Below, piece after piece: positions 1-7,552 of a stretch of 9,038 bases of DNA; position 1 is the first letter of the stretch; each line of letters starts with the position of its first letter. The DNA is taken from NCBI GenBank assembly GCA_039920305.1, contig JBDSEA010000154.1, positions 1-9,038 of the forward strand, written 5' to 3'. The position numbers and the translations under genes were made by a program. The notes beneath the pieces were generated by a model. The model searched no databases, was not told the DNA's origin, and worked only from the letters and a program-made list of their open reading frames with translations. Origin of the DNA: DASRAJ01 sp039920305 (GTDB taxonomy: Bacteria; Bacteroidota; Bacteroidia; Chitinophagales; UBA10324).

Positions 1-938
1 TTGAAAACTTAAGGGATGTAGAGAATGCTCACAATTATCAATTCATCAGGGGTGATATTGTGGATGCACCCTATATAGATAAAATTTTTCAGCAGCATCG
101 GTTTAACGGTGTCATTCATCTTGCAGCAGAAAGCCACGTAGACCGGTCCATTGTTTCACCCATGGATTTCATCAGCACGAATATTATCGGAACCGTAAAT
201 CTTCTCAATGCTGCAAGATCGCTTTGGGAAAATCAAAAAGCAGAAAGCAGAGATCACAAATTTTACCATATTTCTACTGATGAAGTTTTCGGATCACTGG
301 GTGATGATGGGTACTTTACCGAGTCCACACCGTATGATCCTAAATCCCCCTACTCCGCTTCAAAGGCAAGCGCCGACCATCTGGTGCGTGCTTATTCGCA
401 CACCTACGGCCTTCCCGCAGTGATCACCAATTGCTCGAACAATTATGGTCCGTTTCATTTCCCTGAAAAACTGATACCCCTTGCAATCAATAATATGAAG
501 AGCATGAAACGGGTACCCGTATATTCAAAAGGGGAGAATGTCCGTGACTGGCTATATGTAGAAGATCATGCGGCGGCTATTGATCTTGTTTTTCACAAAG
601 GCGAACCAGGCAGTAATTACAACATCGGCGGATTCAATGAGTGGAAGAATATTGATTTGATCATGCTTCTGTGCAGGATCATGGATGAGAAATTACACCG
701 CCCGGCAGGAACAAGTGAGCAGCTGATCACCTATGTAAAAGATCGTCCGGGTCACGATTTGCGCTATGCGATTGACTCCAGTAAAATTTCAGGAGAGCTT
801 GGGTGGAAACCCCTGGTGACTTTTGAGGAAGGATTACGCAGAACGGTCGACTGGTATCTTGCAAATGAAGAATGGCTCATGCATGTCACTTCAGGAGAAT
901 ACCTGAAATACTATCAGCAGCAATATTATAACAGGTGA
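1..938 (+). CDS. rfbB: dTDP-glucose 4,6-dehydratase, 5' end cut off by the window
   Basis: This enzyme converts dTDP-glucose to dTDP-4-keto-6-deoxyglucose in the cytoplasm, the committed step toward dTDP-rhamnose and other deoxysugars. The reading frame is open from base 3 (311 visible residues), so the gene begins before the window. The GTG at 60 is internal, because the upstream codons already give family sequence (GDIV-type strand). About 40-50 N-terminal residues with the glycine-rich NAD loop are missing compared with the usual length of about 350. Visible family marks are LAAESHVDRSI, the catalytic STDE box (Thr at 276, Asp at 279, Glu at 282), YSASK (Tyr at 351, Lys at 363), NCSNNYGPFHFPEKLIPLAI, the NVRDWLYVEDH segment and the C-terminal DRPGHDLRYAID. 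These distinguish RfbB from other short-chain dehydrogenase/reductase sugar enzymes. It is followed after 74 bases by another sugar-nucleotide epimerase, consistent with supplying an exopolysaccharide pathway. Identification is firm. Which final sugar is made cannot be told from here. Confidence 0.95.
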   Translation, partial: ENLRDVENAHNYQFIRGDIVDAPYIDKIFQQHRFNGVIHLAAESHVDRSIVSPMDFISTNIIGTVNLLNAARSLWENQKAESRDHKFYHISTDEVFGSLGDDGYFTESTPYDPKSPYSASKASADHLVRAYSHTYGLPAVITNCSNNYGPFHFPEKLIPLAINNMKSMKRVPVYSKGENVRDWLYVEDHAAAIDLVFHKGEPGSNYNIGGFNEWKNIDLIMLLCRIMDEKLHRPAGTSEQLITYVKDRPGHDLRYAIDSSKISGELGWKPLVTFEEGLRRTVDWYLANEEWLMHVTSGEYLKYYQQQYYNR

Positions 939-1012
939 TGTTGTGTGTATATCATCACAGATTCCTCACGCATTTATAAATATTCGGTGGGCATTACTAA
1001 AAACGGAATAAA

Positions 1013-1990
1013 ATGTATAACACCCCCTTTCACACTCAACCCTTATCACCGTTTACCTTTCTTGTTACCGGGGGAGCAGGATTTATAGGCTCCCATCTGG
1101 TGGAATATTTATTGAAGCATGATGCCGGGAAGGTTCGGGTTCTCGATAACCTGCTTACGGGAAGGGAAGACAATGTAAATCTTTATCGTGACCATTCACG
1201 CTACGAGTTTTACCACGGGGATGTGTGTAAGCCTGAAGATTGCAAAGCTGCATGCCATGGAATTGATTTTGTATTACATGAAGCCGCCCTTGCTTCTGTC
1301 CAGCGTTCCATGAAGGATCCCTTGGCCACACACCTAATCAATGCCGATGGATTTCTTAATATGCTCCTTGCTGCCCATGATGCAGGAGTAACCAGGACGG
1401 TATATGCTTCCTCATCCTCCGTTTATGGCGATCATCCTCAACTTCCAAAGCAGGAAGACAGAACAGGAAATCCACTCTCTCCTTATGCAGTATCAAAAAA
1501 AACCAATGAGCTATATGCCTCTGTTTTTGGAAACTCTTTTGGAATGGAGATCATCGGCTTGCGTTATTTCAACATCTTTGGTCCGCGGCAGGATCCAGGC
1601 GGGCCTTATGCAGCGGTGATACCAGCCTTTATCCGGGATTTGAAAAATGGCGCTGCCCCTGCTATTTACGGAGACGGATCACAGACACGGGATTTCACCT
1701 TTGTTGAAAATGCCGTACAAGCCAACATCAAAGCGTTATTTACTGAAAACCCGGAATCATTAAACCAGGTTTACAATGTCGCTTATGGCGAGCCATGCTC
1801 TGTTCTTGAGCTCTATAACACCATCGCACTATTATTGGGCGTGGAAATGAAACCTCAGATGTATCCATCACGTAAAGGAGATATACTTCACAGCACGGCA
1901 GATATTTCAAAGGCCCGGGCATATTTGAATTATAACCCGCTGATTACTCTTAAAGAGGGATTAAGAAGATTAATGACTGAGGGTGGCTGA
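1013..1990 (+). CDS. wbpP: UDP-N-acetylhexosamine (GlcNAc/GlcNAcA) 4-epimerase, WbpP/TviC-like
   Basis: An extended short-chain dehydrogenase/reductase of 325 residues predicted to epimerise C4 of a UDP-N-acetylated hexose or hexuronic acid, supplying GalNAc or GalNAcA units to the polysaccharide. The NAD-binding GxxGxxG loop is at residues 20-26 (GGAGFIG), with Asp45 at the end of the second strand. A Ser-rich stretch at 133-136 and Tyr158/Lys162 (YAVSK) form the catalytic centre. NIFGPRQDPGGPYAAVIP (187-204) is the WbpP-type signature. Ser294 in GDILHSTADISKA sits where E. coli GalE has Tyr299 and WbpP has Ser306. In that family a small residue at this gate goes with N-acetylated substrates. 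The ATG at 1013 is preceded by A-rich sequence and no Shine-Dalgarno, normal for Bacteroidota. The family is certain and the substrate preference is inferred from the gate residue. The enzyme could act on the uronic acid or the plain sugar. Confidence 0.88.
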   Translation: MYNTPFHTQPLSPFTFLVTGGAGFIGSHLVEYLLKHDAGKVRVLDNLLTGREDNVNLYRDHSRYEFYHGDVCKPEDCKAACHGIDFVLHEAALASVQRSMKDPLATHLINADGFLNMLLAAHDAGVTRTVYASSSSVYGDHPQLPKQEDRTGNPLSPYAVSKKTNELYASVFGNSFGMEIIGLRYFNIFGPRQDPGGPYAAVIPAFIRDLKNGAAPAIYGDGSQTRDFTFVENAVQANIKALFTENPESLNQVYNVAYGEPCSVLELYNTIALLLGVEMKPQMYPSRKGDILHSTADISKARAYLNYNPLITLKEGLRRLMTEGG

Positions 1991-2090
1991 ACCATGAAAC
2001 TGACAGGTTACCTGATGGGGAAATATGCCCGGATACAACAGAAATACAAAATGAAGTCTACCTTTGCGCGCCAACATTAAAAACCCATAC

Positions 2091-4490
2091 ATGAAAGTAG
2101 CATTACGGCTTGTGCTTTTACTTGCACTGGCTATAAATTTTGCCTCTGCACAGAATCCTTACCAGGATAATCCTCCGAAAAATCTTCCAAGTAATTCAGG
2201 ATACCTCCAGCAAGCGATCACTGAGAACAACTCTTCTTTACAAACCCTGGGAATGAACCCCATTGATGTAAAAAATCAAAAGCAGGCACAAAACGTACAG
2301 ATTGCACCGGTCATAACTACACCTCAGCAGCCAGGTGCAAATGCGCCAGTGAAGCAGGCAACGGTGGCAGGTGTTCCTGACACCACTCTTCCTTTTGTAG
2401 ATACCACCAGGCTGCCCAGGTCAGCGATCTATGGTCATGATTTTTTCCGGAATAAGAGTTTCCAGATCTTCAGCCGTACCACGGATGCACAGGCCGCGGG
2501 GAATTATATAATTGGCCTGGGTGATCAGATCAGTGTGAACGTATGGGGCTATTCCAGCTACAGCGGTTCGTATACTGTAGATCAAAATGGCTCCATCATG
2601 CCGGAAGGTGTTGGAAAAATATATATCAAGGGGTTAACCCTCGATAAAGCCCGTCAGCTCATTCGCAGCCGCTTTGCTACCTATCTGGATATGCCGAATT
2701 CACAGATTGAGGTAACCATCATTTATTCGCGGGTGATCACTGCCAATATAGTAGGTGATGTTTTCAATCCGGGCTCCTATTCCATCCCCGCGATTAACAC
2801 AGCCTTTAATGCTTTAATTGCTTCAGGAGGTCCTACAGATCTTGGTACGGTTCGTAACATTTTTGTTAAAAGGCAGGGAAACACGGTTCGCAAGCTTGAT
2901 GTGTATAAATTTCTTCTCGACCCGAACAGCAGCACCGATTTCTTCCTTGAGAACAATGATTACATCTTTGTTCCACCTGCCGAAAAAATTGTTTCTATCG
3001 GCGGGGAGATCAACAGGCCTTATAAATATGAGCTGATTGATGGGGAGGGATTGGGTGATCTTATAACGTATGCGGGAGGATTAACTGCAAAAGCCTACAC
3101 AAGAGCCATCCAGGTAAAGCGCTTTACAGGAAATCAGTATGTACTGCTCGATGTAAACATGGACAGCCTGAATAAAACCAAGGGAAAATTTCCTTTATTA
3201 AATGGTGATGAAATTCTGATAAGTACCGTGCCCCAGGATATATTTCATTTTGTGAAAGTCAGCGGAGCGGTAAGGCAGCCGGGCCAGTATAACTTTAATG
3301 AAGGAATGCGGATCACGGATATCCTGAGCCAGTCACATGGATTAAAGGAGTCGGCAATGACTGACCGGGCATATATTATACGCAAGAATGCTGATCTCAC
3401 CTCCTCCTATGTAACCTTTATTCCTGCCAATATCATTAAGAATCCAGGTTCAGGTGAAAATATCCTGCTTCAGAACCTTGATGAGCTTGTCTTTTTCGAT
3501 AAGCAAACTTTCGTGGATACGGTTATGGTCACTATTGAAGGCGCAGTAAGGCTTCCCGGCAAGTACACCTATGCCAATGGAATGACTCTCAGAGACCTGC
3601 TTTTTTCTGCCGGAGGCTTAAAGCCGGAAGCAGCAAACACCCGCATCGAAATCTCGCGCTATGATTCCTCAGGTACCAATGCTCCCCATGTTGTTCAAAC
3701 TTTTGCTATTGACAGAAATCTTCAGATCGCTTCTCCGGGAGACGATTATAATATCGCCCCCTTTGATTTTGTTTTTGTTCGCTCAGTTTCCGCACTTGAT
3801 ACGCAGATGGTGGTTACATTGACTGGTGAGGTAATGTATCCCGGTACTTATTCATTGATCAGTAAGGATGAAAAGCTGGTGGATGTGATTCAGCGGGCTG
3901 GCGGATTGACACAATGGGCTGATGCAAATGAGGGAACCCTCGTTCGCAAGGAAGAAAACCGGGGATTGGTTTTTATGGAGCTTGATAAGGCAATGAAAAA
4001 CCCGGAAAGCCGCTACAATATTTTACTAAAGGGCGGGGATGAAATTGATATTCCCGTTACCAATGATATCGTTTCTGTTTCGGGGATGATCAATTTTCCA
4101 TATAAAGATTCACTTGGCTTTCTGAATGCGCCCTGGAAGGAAGGCAAGCGTGCAAAATGGTACGTTAAAAAATATGGTTTAGGCTTTGCACCCGATGCAA
4201 AGCGCCCGCGCACTTATGTAATACAGCCCGGCGGAACCGTACAGGATCCGCGGCGATGGACCTTCATCCGTATTTATCCGAAAGTTCAAAAGGGTGCAAG
4301 TGTAGTGGTTCCTTACATACTATCTGAGGACAACATCACTGTTGTTGCGTCCGCCGGAGCCACAACCACCACCCCTGCCACTGCCGTGGCACCCAAACCG
4401 GTTGACTGGAACAATGTGATAGAAAGCGCCATGGTAAAGCTCACCGGCTTGCTTACACTTTACGTGCTTATAACACGAATAAATTTCTAA
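2091..4490 (+). CDS. Polysaccharide export protein with multiple SLBB domains (Wza-like)
   Basis: A 799-residue secreted protein expected to form the periplasmic/outer-membrane conduit for polysaccharide. I chose ATG 2091 over TTG 2064 because it yields a clean signal peptide (residues 1-20, Lys2 and Arg6, hydrophobic core, cleavage after FASA). There is no lipobox Cys, unlike E. coli Wza. A Poly_export domain lies at about 140-215, starting GLGDQISVNVWGY. SLBB repeats begin near 222 (GDVFNPG), 304 (GEINRP), 392 (GAVRQPG), 484 (GAVRLPG) and 579 (GEVMYPG), and a sixth, diverged copy begins near 665 (GMINFPY). A Thr/Ala/Pro linker at about 742-770 leads to a C-terminal hydrophobic helix at about 773-799 that could span the outer membrane as in Wza. 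That last point is inference. E. coli Wza is about half this length. The repeat-rich long form is typical of Bacteroidota. The Wzz gene follows after 24 bases, so the two are probably co-transcribed. Confidence 0.92.
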   Translation: MKVALRLVLLLALAINFASAQNPYQDNPPKNLPSNSGYLQQAITENNSSLQTLGMNPIDVKNQKQAQNVQIAPVITTPQQPGANAPVKQATVAGVPDTTLPFVDTTRLPRSAIYGHDFFRNKSFQIFSRTTDAQAAGNYIIGLGDQISVNVWGYSSYSGSYTVDQNGSIMPEGVGKIYIKGLTLDKARQLIRSRFATYLDMPNSQIEVTIIYSRVITANIVGDVFNPGSYSIPAINTAFNALIASGGPTDLGTVRNIFVKRQGNTVRKLDVYKFLLDPNSSTDFFLENNDYIFVPPAEKIVSIGGEINRPYKYELIDGEGLGDLITYAGGLTAKAYTRAIQVKRFTGNQYVLLDVNMDSLNKTKGKFPLLNGDEILISTVPQDIFHFVKVSGAVRQPGQYNFNEGMRITDILSQSHGLKESAMTDRAYIIRKNADLTSSYVTFIPANIIKNPGSGENILLQNLDELVFFDKQTFVDTVMVTIEGAVRLPGKYTYANGMTLRDLLFSAGGLKPEAANTRIEISRYDSSGTNAPHVVQTFAIDRNLQIASPGDDYNIAPFDFVFVRSVSALDTQMVVTLTGEVMYPGTYSLISKDEKLVDVIQRAGGLTQWADANEGTLVRKEENRGLVFMELDKAMKNPESRYNILLKGGDEIDIPVTNDIVSVSGMINFPYKDSLGFLNAPWKEGKRAKWYVKKYGLGFAPDAKRPRTYVIQPGGTVQDPRRWTFIRIYPKVQKGASVVVPYILSEDNITVVASAGATTTTPATAVAPKPVDWNNVIESAMVKLTGLLTLYVLITRINF

Positions 4491-4514
4491 TTTTAAGCAA
4501 CCCTCAATTTTAAT

Positions 4515-5678
4515 ATGAGTGAACAGCCCCAATACATAATTCCATCTGCTGTTAAAACAGAAGATGAGGAGATACAGATTGGTCCTCTGTGGATGAACAT
4601 TAAGCAGATGTTCTGGTATGTGCTGAAGAGATGGTACATCCTCCTTATCTGGATCATTTTGTTCTCTGCAATTGCGCTTGTTTACGTGTGGTGGTATGGT
4701 ACCAAATACATTGCTACCACCTCATTTACGGTTGAGGGTCAGAGTGCCTCCAGCGGATTGCTAAGCTCTTCACTATCCCTCGCTAATTCATTGGGGTTGC
4801 AGGGTTCCGCTGCAAAAAATACCATCTATAACAATAACTTTTTTGCTACTCTAATTCAGTCACGGCGCGTAGTGAAAGAATCATTGATGCAGGAAGCTGT
4901 GGTAAACGGAAAGAAGGATTTACTGGCAAACCATTACGTTGATATTTATCATTGGAGAAACAGCACTTTTATTCGTAAAGGATGGAATAAAAACCCCCGC
5001 CTGAAGGACTTTTATTTCCAGCCAGGCAAGCCTCTCGATCAGTTCACTCCGCTGGAAGACAGCATCATGAATGTGATCTACAACAACATCATTGACAATA
5101 ATCTTCTCGTTACCTATGATGCAAGTACACCTTTCAACATAGCAACTTTTAATACGCGCAGCCGGGAATTTTCGATGTCAATGATGAAGAACATGGTAAA
5201 CAAGTCGGCAAGCTATTATATGGATAATGTTTTCGCCCTCAACAAAAAAAATCTCAATATTGCTGATTCCCGCGCTGACTCCATTGGGCGGGTATTGAGG
5301 GGCCTTGATTACAGGCTTGCAAATCTCAAAGACCTTTCAAACAACACCATCAGGCAGAAGGGACTCGTGGATGTTACTTCAGCCTCGCGAAGCCAGGGAT
5401 TGCTTGCTACACAATACAGTGCGGCAGTAAATAACCTGGAGCTTGCCAAGGTAACATTGCTTACTACGGCTCCCATTCTTCAAATTATAGATGATCCTGT
5501 ATTCTCTACTGAAGCTTCTTTTGTCCGCTGGTATATTGCCCTGATCGTGGCCATCTTTCTTGCCCTCTTTCTTGGCTCGCTGTTCCTGATCATATCGCGC
5601 TCCGTCAGTCTGTCCAATGAAAAGCTGCAACTGCGAAGCTCCGGAGAGCAGCAGCTTGCAGGAGCAACTATCACTTGA
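4515..5678 (+). CDS. Wzz-type chain-length determinant / polysaccharide co-polymerase without kinase domain
   Basis: A 387-residue inner-membrane protein with the polysaccharide co-polymerase layout. It has a cytoplasmic N-terminus (1-38), a first membrane segment at about 40-61 (YILLIWIILFSAIALVYVWW), a large periplasmic region, and a second membrane segment at about 339-361 followed by a 26-residue tail. The family sets polymer length and couples the inner-membrane polymerase to the export channel, fitting its place directly after the SLBB gene. The periplasmic part contains the usual start (ATTSFTVEG) and a helical stretch at roughly 240-320. The tail is too short for a tyrosine autokinase and I see no Walker motifs, so a kinase, if any, would be a separate protein. 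The stop is 12 bases before the GTG of the phosphatase gene, indicating one transcript. Confidence 0.85.
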   Translation: MSEQPQYIIPSAVKTEDEEIQIGPLWMNIKQMFWYVLKRWYILLIWIILFSAIALVYVWWYGTKYIATTSFTVEGQSASSGLLSSSLSLANSLGLQGSAAKNTIYNNNFFATLIQSRRVVKESLMQEAVVNGKKDLLANHYVDIYHWRNSTFIRKGWNKNPRLKDFYFQPGKPLDQFTPLEDSIMNVIYNNIIDNNLLVTYDASTPFNIATFNTRSREFSMSMMKNMVNKSASYYMDNVFALNKKNLNIADSRADSIGRVLRGLDYRLANLKDLSNNTIRQKGLVDVTSASRSQGLLATQYSAAVNNLELAKVTLLTTAPILQIIDDPVFSTEASFVRWYIALIVAIFLALFLGSLFLIISRSVSLSNEKLQLRSSGEQQLAGATIT

Positions 5679-5690
5679 AAATAATATTGT

Positions 5691-6431
5691 GTGTTCAAGT
5701 TTCTATTCAACAAGAGAAAGGAAAATGATGCCCCCTCACCATTCTTAAAAGTTGATCTCCACTCACACCTGCTTCCGTGTATTGATGATGGGGCTAAGAA
5801 TGATGACGAAACGCTGACACTCATCCGGGGATTGCAATCACTTGGCTATCAAAAATGCATCACCACCCCGCACATTTATTCCGGAATTCACAACAATACC
5901 AGGGAAAAAATAGCCGCTTCGCTGGAAAGTGTAAGAACTTTATTGCAGCATCATCAAATTAGCTTTACCATTGATGCTGCAGCTGAGTATTTTTTTGATG
6001 AAATATTTTTCAGGTTGATTAATCAGGATAGCCTGCTCACTTTTGGAAATAAATACGTTCTCTTCGAATTACCCTTTACCAATAAGCCACCGATGCTGGA
6101 TGACATCGTTTTCAAAATCAACCTCGCGGGTTATCATCCTGTACTGGCACATCCCGAGCGCTATTCATTTTTTCATGATAAAAAAATGAACGAATATGAG
6201 AAGCTCAAAAATGCCGGGGTTTTTTTTCAGATGAATATGATGTCACTCACCGGGCATTATGGAGAGCCTGCAAAGCATGCAGCCCATGCTCTCATTTCAA
6301 AAGGCATGATTGATATGGCAGGAACGGATCTGCACCGGCCAAAGCAGTTACAGGTGATAGCTGCGGCCCAGCGAACAAAAGAATACAGCTTGCTTGTCAA
6401 TTCAGGACGGCTGCTGAACGAAACACTATAG
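5691..6431 (+). CDS. CpsB/YwqE-type PHP-domain protein-tyrosine phosphatase
   Basis: A 246-residue cytoplasmic PHP-fold metallophosphatase of the CpsB/CapC/YwqE family, which dephosphorylates the tyrosine autokinase that controls capsule or exopolysaccharide assembly. Metal-ligand motifs are all present: DLHSH (His24, His26), IDDG (31-34), TTPH (His61), AAEY (Glu99), AHPERY (His154, Glu156) and GTDLH (Asp213, His215). Length and order match the family. The start is GTG 5691. An in-frame TAA at 5682 rules out an upstream start, and MFKFLFNKRK is a plausible N-terminus for the family. It lies 12 bases after the Wzz gene. The expected kinase partner is not adjacent, which is unusual and is discussed in the findings. 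The family assignment is strong. The protein substrate is inferred. Confidence 0.9.
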   Translation: MFKFLFNKRKENDAPSPFLKVDLHSHLLPCIDDGAKNDDETLTLIRGLQSLGYQKCITTPHIYSGIHNNTREKIAASLESVRTLLQHHQISFTIDAAAEYFFDEIFFRLINQDSLLTFGNKYVLFELPFTNKPPMLDDIVFKINLAGYHPVLAHPERYSFFHDKKMNEYEKLKNAGVFFQMNMMSLTGHYGEPAKHAAHALISKGMIDMAGTDLHRPKQLQVIAAAQRTKEYSLLVNSGRLLNETL

Positions 6432-6432
6432 C

Positions 6433-6464
6433 TGTGACATAATTTTTAAATTCAATTAAATTTG
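6433..6464 (+). promoter_or_regulatory. Candidate Bacteroidota promoter before the hydrogenase-accessory operon
   Basis: TAAATTTG at 6457-6464 matches the Bacteroidota -7 consensus TAnnTTTG exactly. A TGTG at 6433-6436 is three-of-four like the -33 TTTG, with a 20-base spacer, inside the accepted range. Transcription would start near 6471, about 27 bases before the ATG at 6498. TTAAATT occurs twice, at 6446-6452 and 6456-6462, one helical turn apart and overlapping the -7 element, so it could be an operator. The region is very AT-rich, so chance matches are likely. Confidence 0.42.
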
Positions 6465-6497
6465 AGTTGTATTTTCGAAATGGATTTATCCTAACTT

Positions 6498-6914
6498 ATG
6501 ATGGAAAAATCATACTCAGGCCAGGATTCGCTGGACTCTCTTTTCTGGCGTGAAGAGATCCTGCAGGTATTATACTGGATGCAGGGGGAAGGCCTAGCGG
6601 AGGCAGTTCCGGTGAGCCGCTTACTTTCTTTATTGAGTACATCCACTCCGAACCTCTTGCTTCATCTTCAAAAAAATATAGTTGCAGGTTACCTTAAAAC
6701 CAATGACGATGAGGTAAATGAAAACAGCTCCGTACAGTTAACTGCTGCAGGTAAAAAAGAGGCGGGTGGTATTTTCAGGAATGCATTTGAAGGCATGCAA
6801 AAAGGCGGACATGGCGAATGTGGACCTGATTGCGAATTTTGTTACCACGAAGGTGAAAAATTAGAGGACTGTGTTCATAATTGCGCGGATAGCCGTCACC
6901 ATCATCATGCTTAA
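6498..6914 (+). CDS. Small winged-helix protein with Cys/His-rich metal-binding tail
   Basis: I do not recognise a named family for this 138-residue protein. Residues 15-98 read like a winged helix-turn-helix of the DtxR/MarR kind. A helix (FWREEILQVLYWM) is followed by a helix-turn-helix (PVSRLLSLLSTSTPNLLLHLQ), a GYLKTND wing and the closing LTAAGKKEA that often ends such domains. The tail at 105-137 is dense in metal ligands: His105, Cys108, Cys112, Cys115, His117, Cys125, His127, Cys129 and His134-His137 (CX3CX2C plus CX3C). It is a candidate for binding Ni, Zn, Fe or an Fe-S cluster. The stop overlaps the next ATG by one base (TAATG), suggesting translational coupling to the Rieske gene. 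Being first in the operon and next to the promoter, it may be a metal- or redox-sensing autoregulator. A maturation or scaffold role is also possible. Two adjacent ATGs (6498, 6501) could start it. Confidence 0.8.
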   Translation: MMEKSYSGQDSLDSLFWREEILQVLYWMQGEGLAEAVPVSRLLSLLSTSTPNLLLHLQKNIVAGYLKTNDDEVNENSSVQLTAAGKKEAGGIFRNAFEGMQKGGHGECGPDCEFCYHEGEKLEDCVHNCADSRHHHHA

Positions 6915-7552
6915 TGGAAAATATTTTTCTAACTGATACTGAATATGAGCAATTGGCTTCGCAAACGGAAGATCTTATTGCGCAGGTAGAAGACCTTCCC
7001 TACCCTAAGGTAAAAGACGATTTCCAGCAGCTTCTGCAGAATTTTGACATGCTGCACCGCGAAGCGCTTACGCGGTTGTTCAAAGAAATAATAATCAATC
7101 ATCCTGAACTGCACGCGAAAATGGAAAGCGATAAGGCGGTTAATTTATTGTTCAGCCTGTATGACCTCTTTCATACTGACATCCAGAATGGAATACTTGC
7201 CCAGGAAATAATGTCTGGAAGTAATGGGAATGATAAATACCCCCGATGGATTCCTGTGGGGAATGCAAAGTACCTGAAGGAAAACACCGCCTACAAATAT
7301 GCGGAGGAGGGCGAAAACATTTTGTTTTGCAAAACAGAGGGAAACCTGCATGCTTTAAAAAACTGCTGCGGGAATACAACCCTTCCGCTGGATGGCGCTG
7401 TGATTGAAAAGGGCTTTCTCATTTGTCCGTGGCACGGCTGCGCATACCGCTTATCGGATGGTATCATGGAATCGAACAGGTTGCAAAAGCTGAAAAAATA
7501 TCCCCTCACAATTGATGAGTCAGGGGAAATCAGGATTGGATTAAGCATGTAA
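6914..7552 (+). CDS. Rieske-type protein with N-terminal helical domain, probable hydrogenase electron-transfer partner
   Basis: A 212-residue soluble protein without signal peptide or membrane segment. Residues 1-100 are helical and charged, containing REALTRLFKEI and NLLFSLYDLF. Residues 110-210 form a Rieske [2Fe-2S] domain: WIPVG, a strand with LFCK, then the two ligand boxes and the CPWHGCAYRLSDG end. The second box is intact (Cys171, His174). The first box reads N-C-C-G-N (150-154). Cys152 lines up with the usual cysteine, but the partner His is Asn154, with 16 residues to the second box as in the family. Cys151 and Cys176 are extra potential ligands. From memory, group 1h/2a hydrogenase clusters of Actinobacteria encode iron-sulfur proteins (HhyE/HucE) with a similar helical N-terminus. 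The nearby maturation protease supports that role. A cluster with altered ligation and potential, or loss of the cluster, are both possible. Confidence 0.82.
   Translation: MENIFLTDTEYEQLASQTEDLIAQVEDLPYPKVKDDFQQLLQNFDMLHREALTRLFKEIIINHPELHAKMESDKAVNLLFSLYDLFHTDIQNGILAQEIMSGSNGNDKYPRWIPVGNAKYLKENTAYKYAEEGENILFCKTEGNLHALKNCCGNTTLPLDGAVIEKGFLICPWHGCAYRLSDGIMESNRLQKLKKYPLTIDESGEIRIGLSM

Noticed and set aside
60..62. GTG as the start of the dehydratase gene
   Set aside because: The upstream frame is open to the window edge and encodes family-typical sequence, so the gene is truncated by the window and this GTG is an internal Val.
935..958. Inverted repeat GTGATG/CATCAC with a 12-base loop after rfbB
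   Set aside because: The stem is only six pairs, not GC-rich, overlaps the stop codon and has no following T run, so it is not a credible terminator.
2064..2066. TTG as the start of the export protein
   Set aside because: It would add nine residues ahead of a well-formed signal peptide that starts at ATG 2091.
5480..5824. Open frame of 114 codons on the minus strand
   Set aside because: It lies antisense across the end of the Wzz gene and the start of the phosphatase gene, both well supported, and shows no recognisable protein features.
6897..6908. Four consecutive His codons resembling a cloning tag
   Set aside because: They continue a natural Cys/His-rich tail, and the stop is coupled to the next native gene, so an expression-vector artefact is unlikely.
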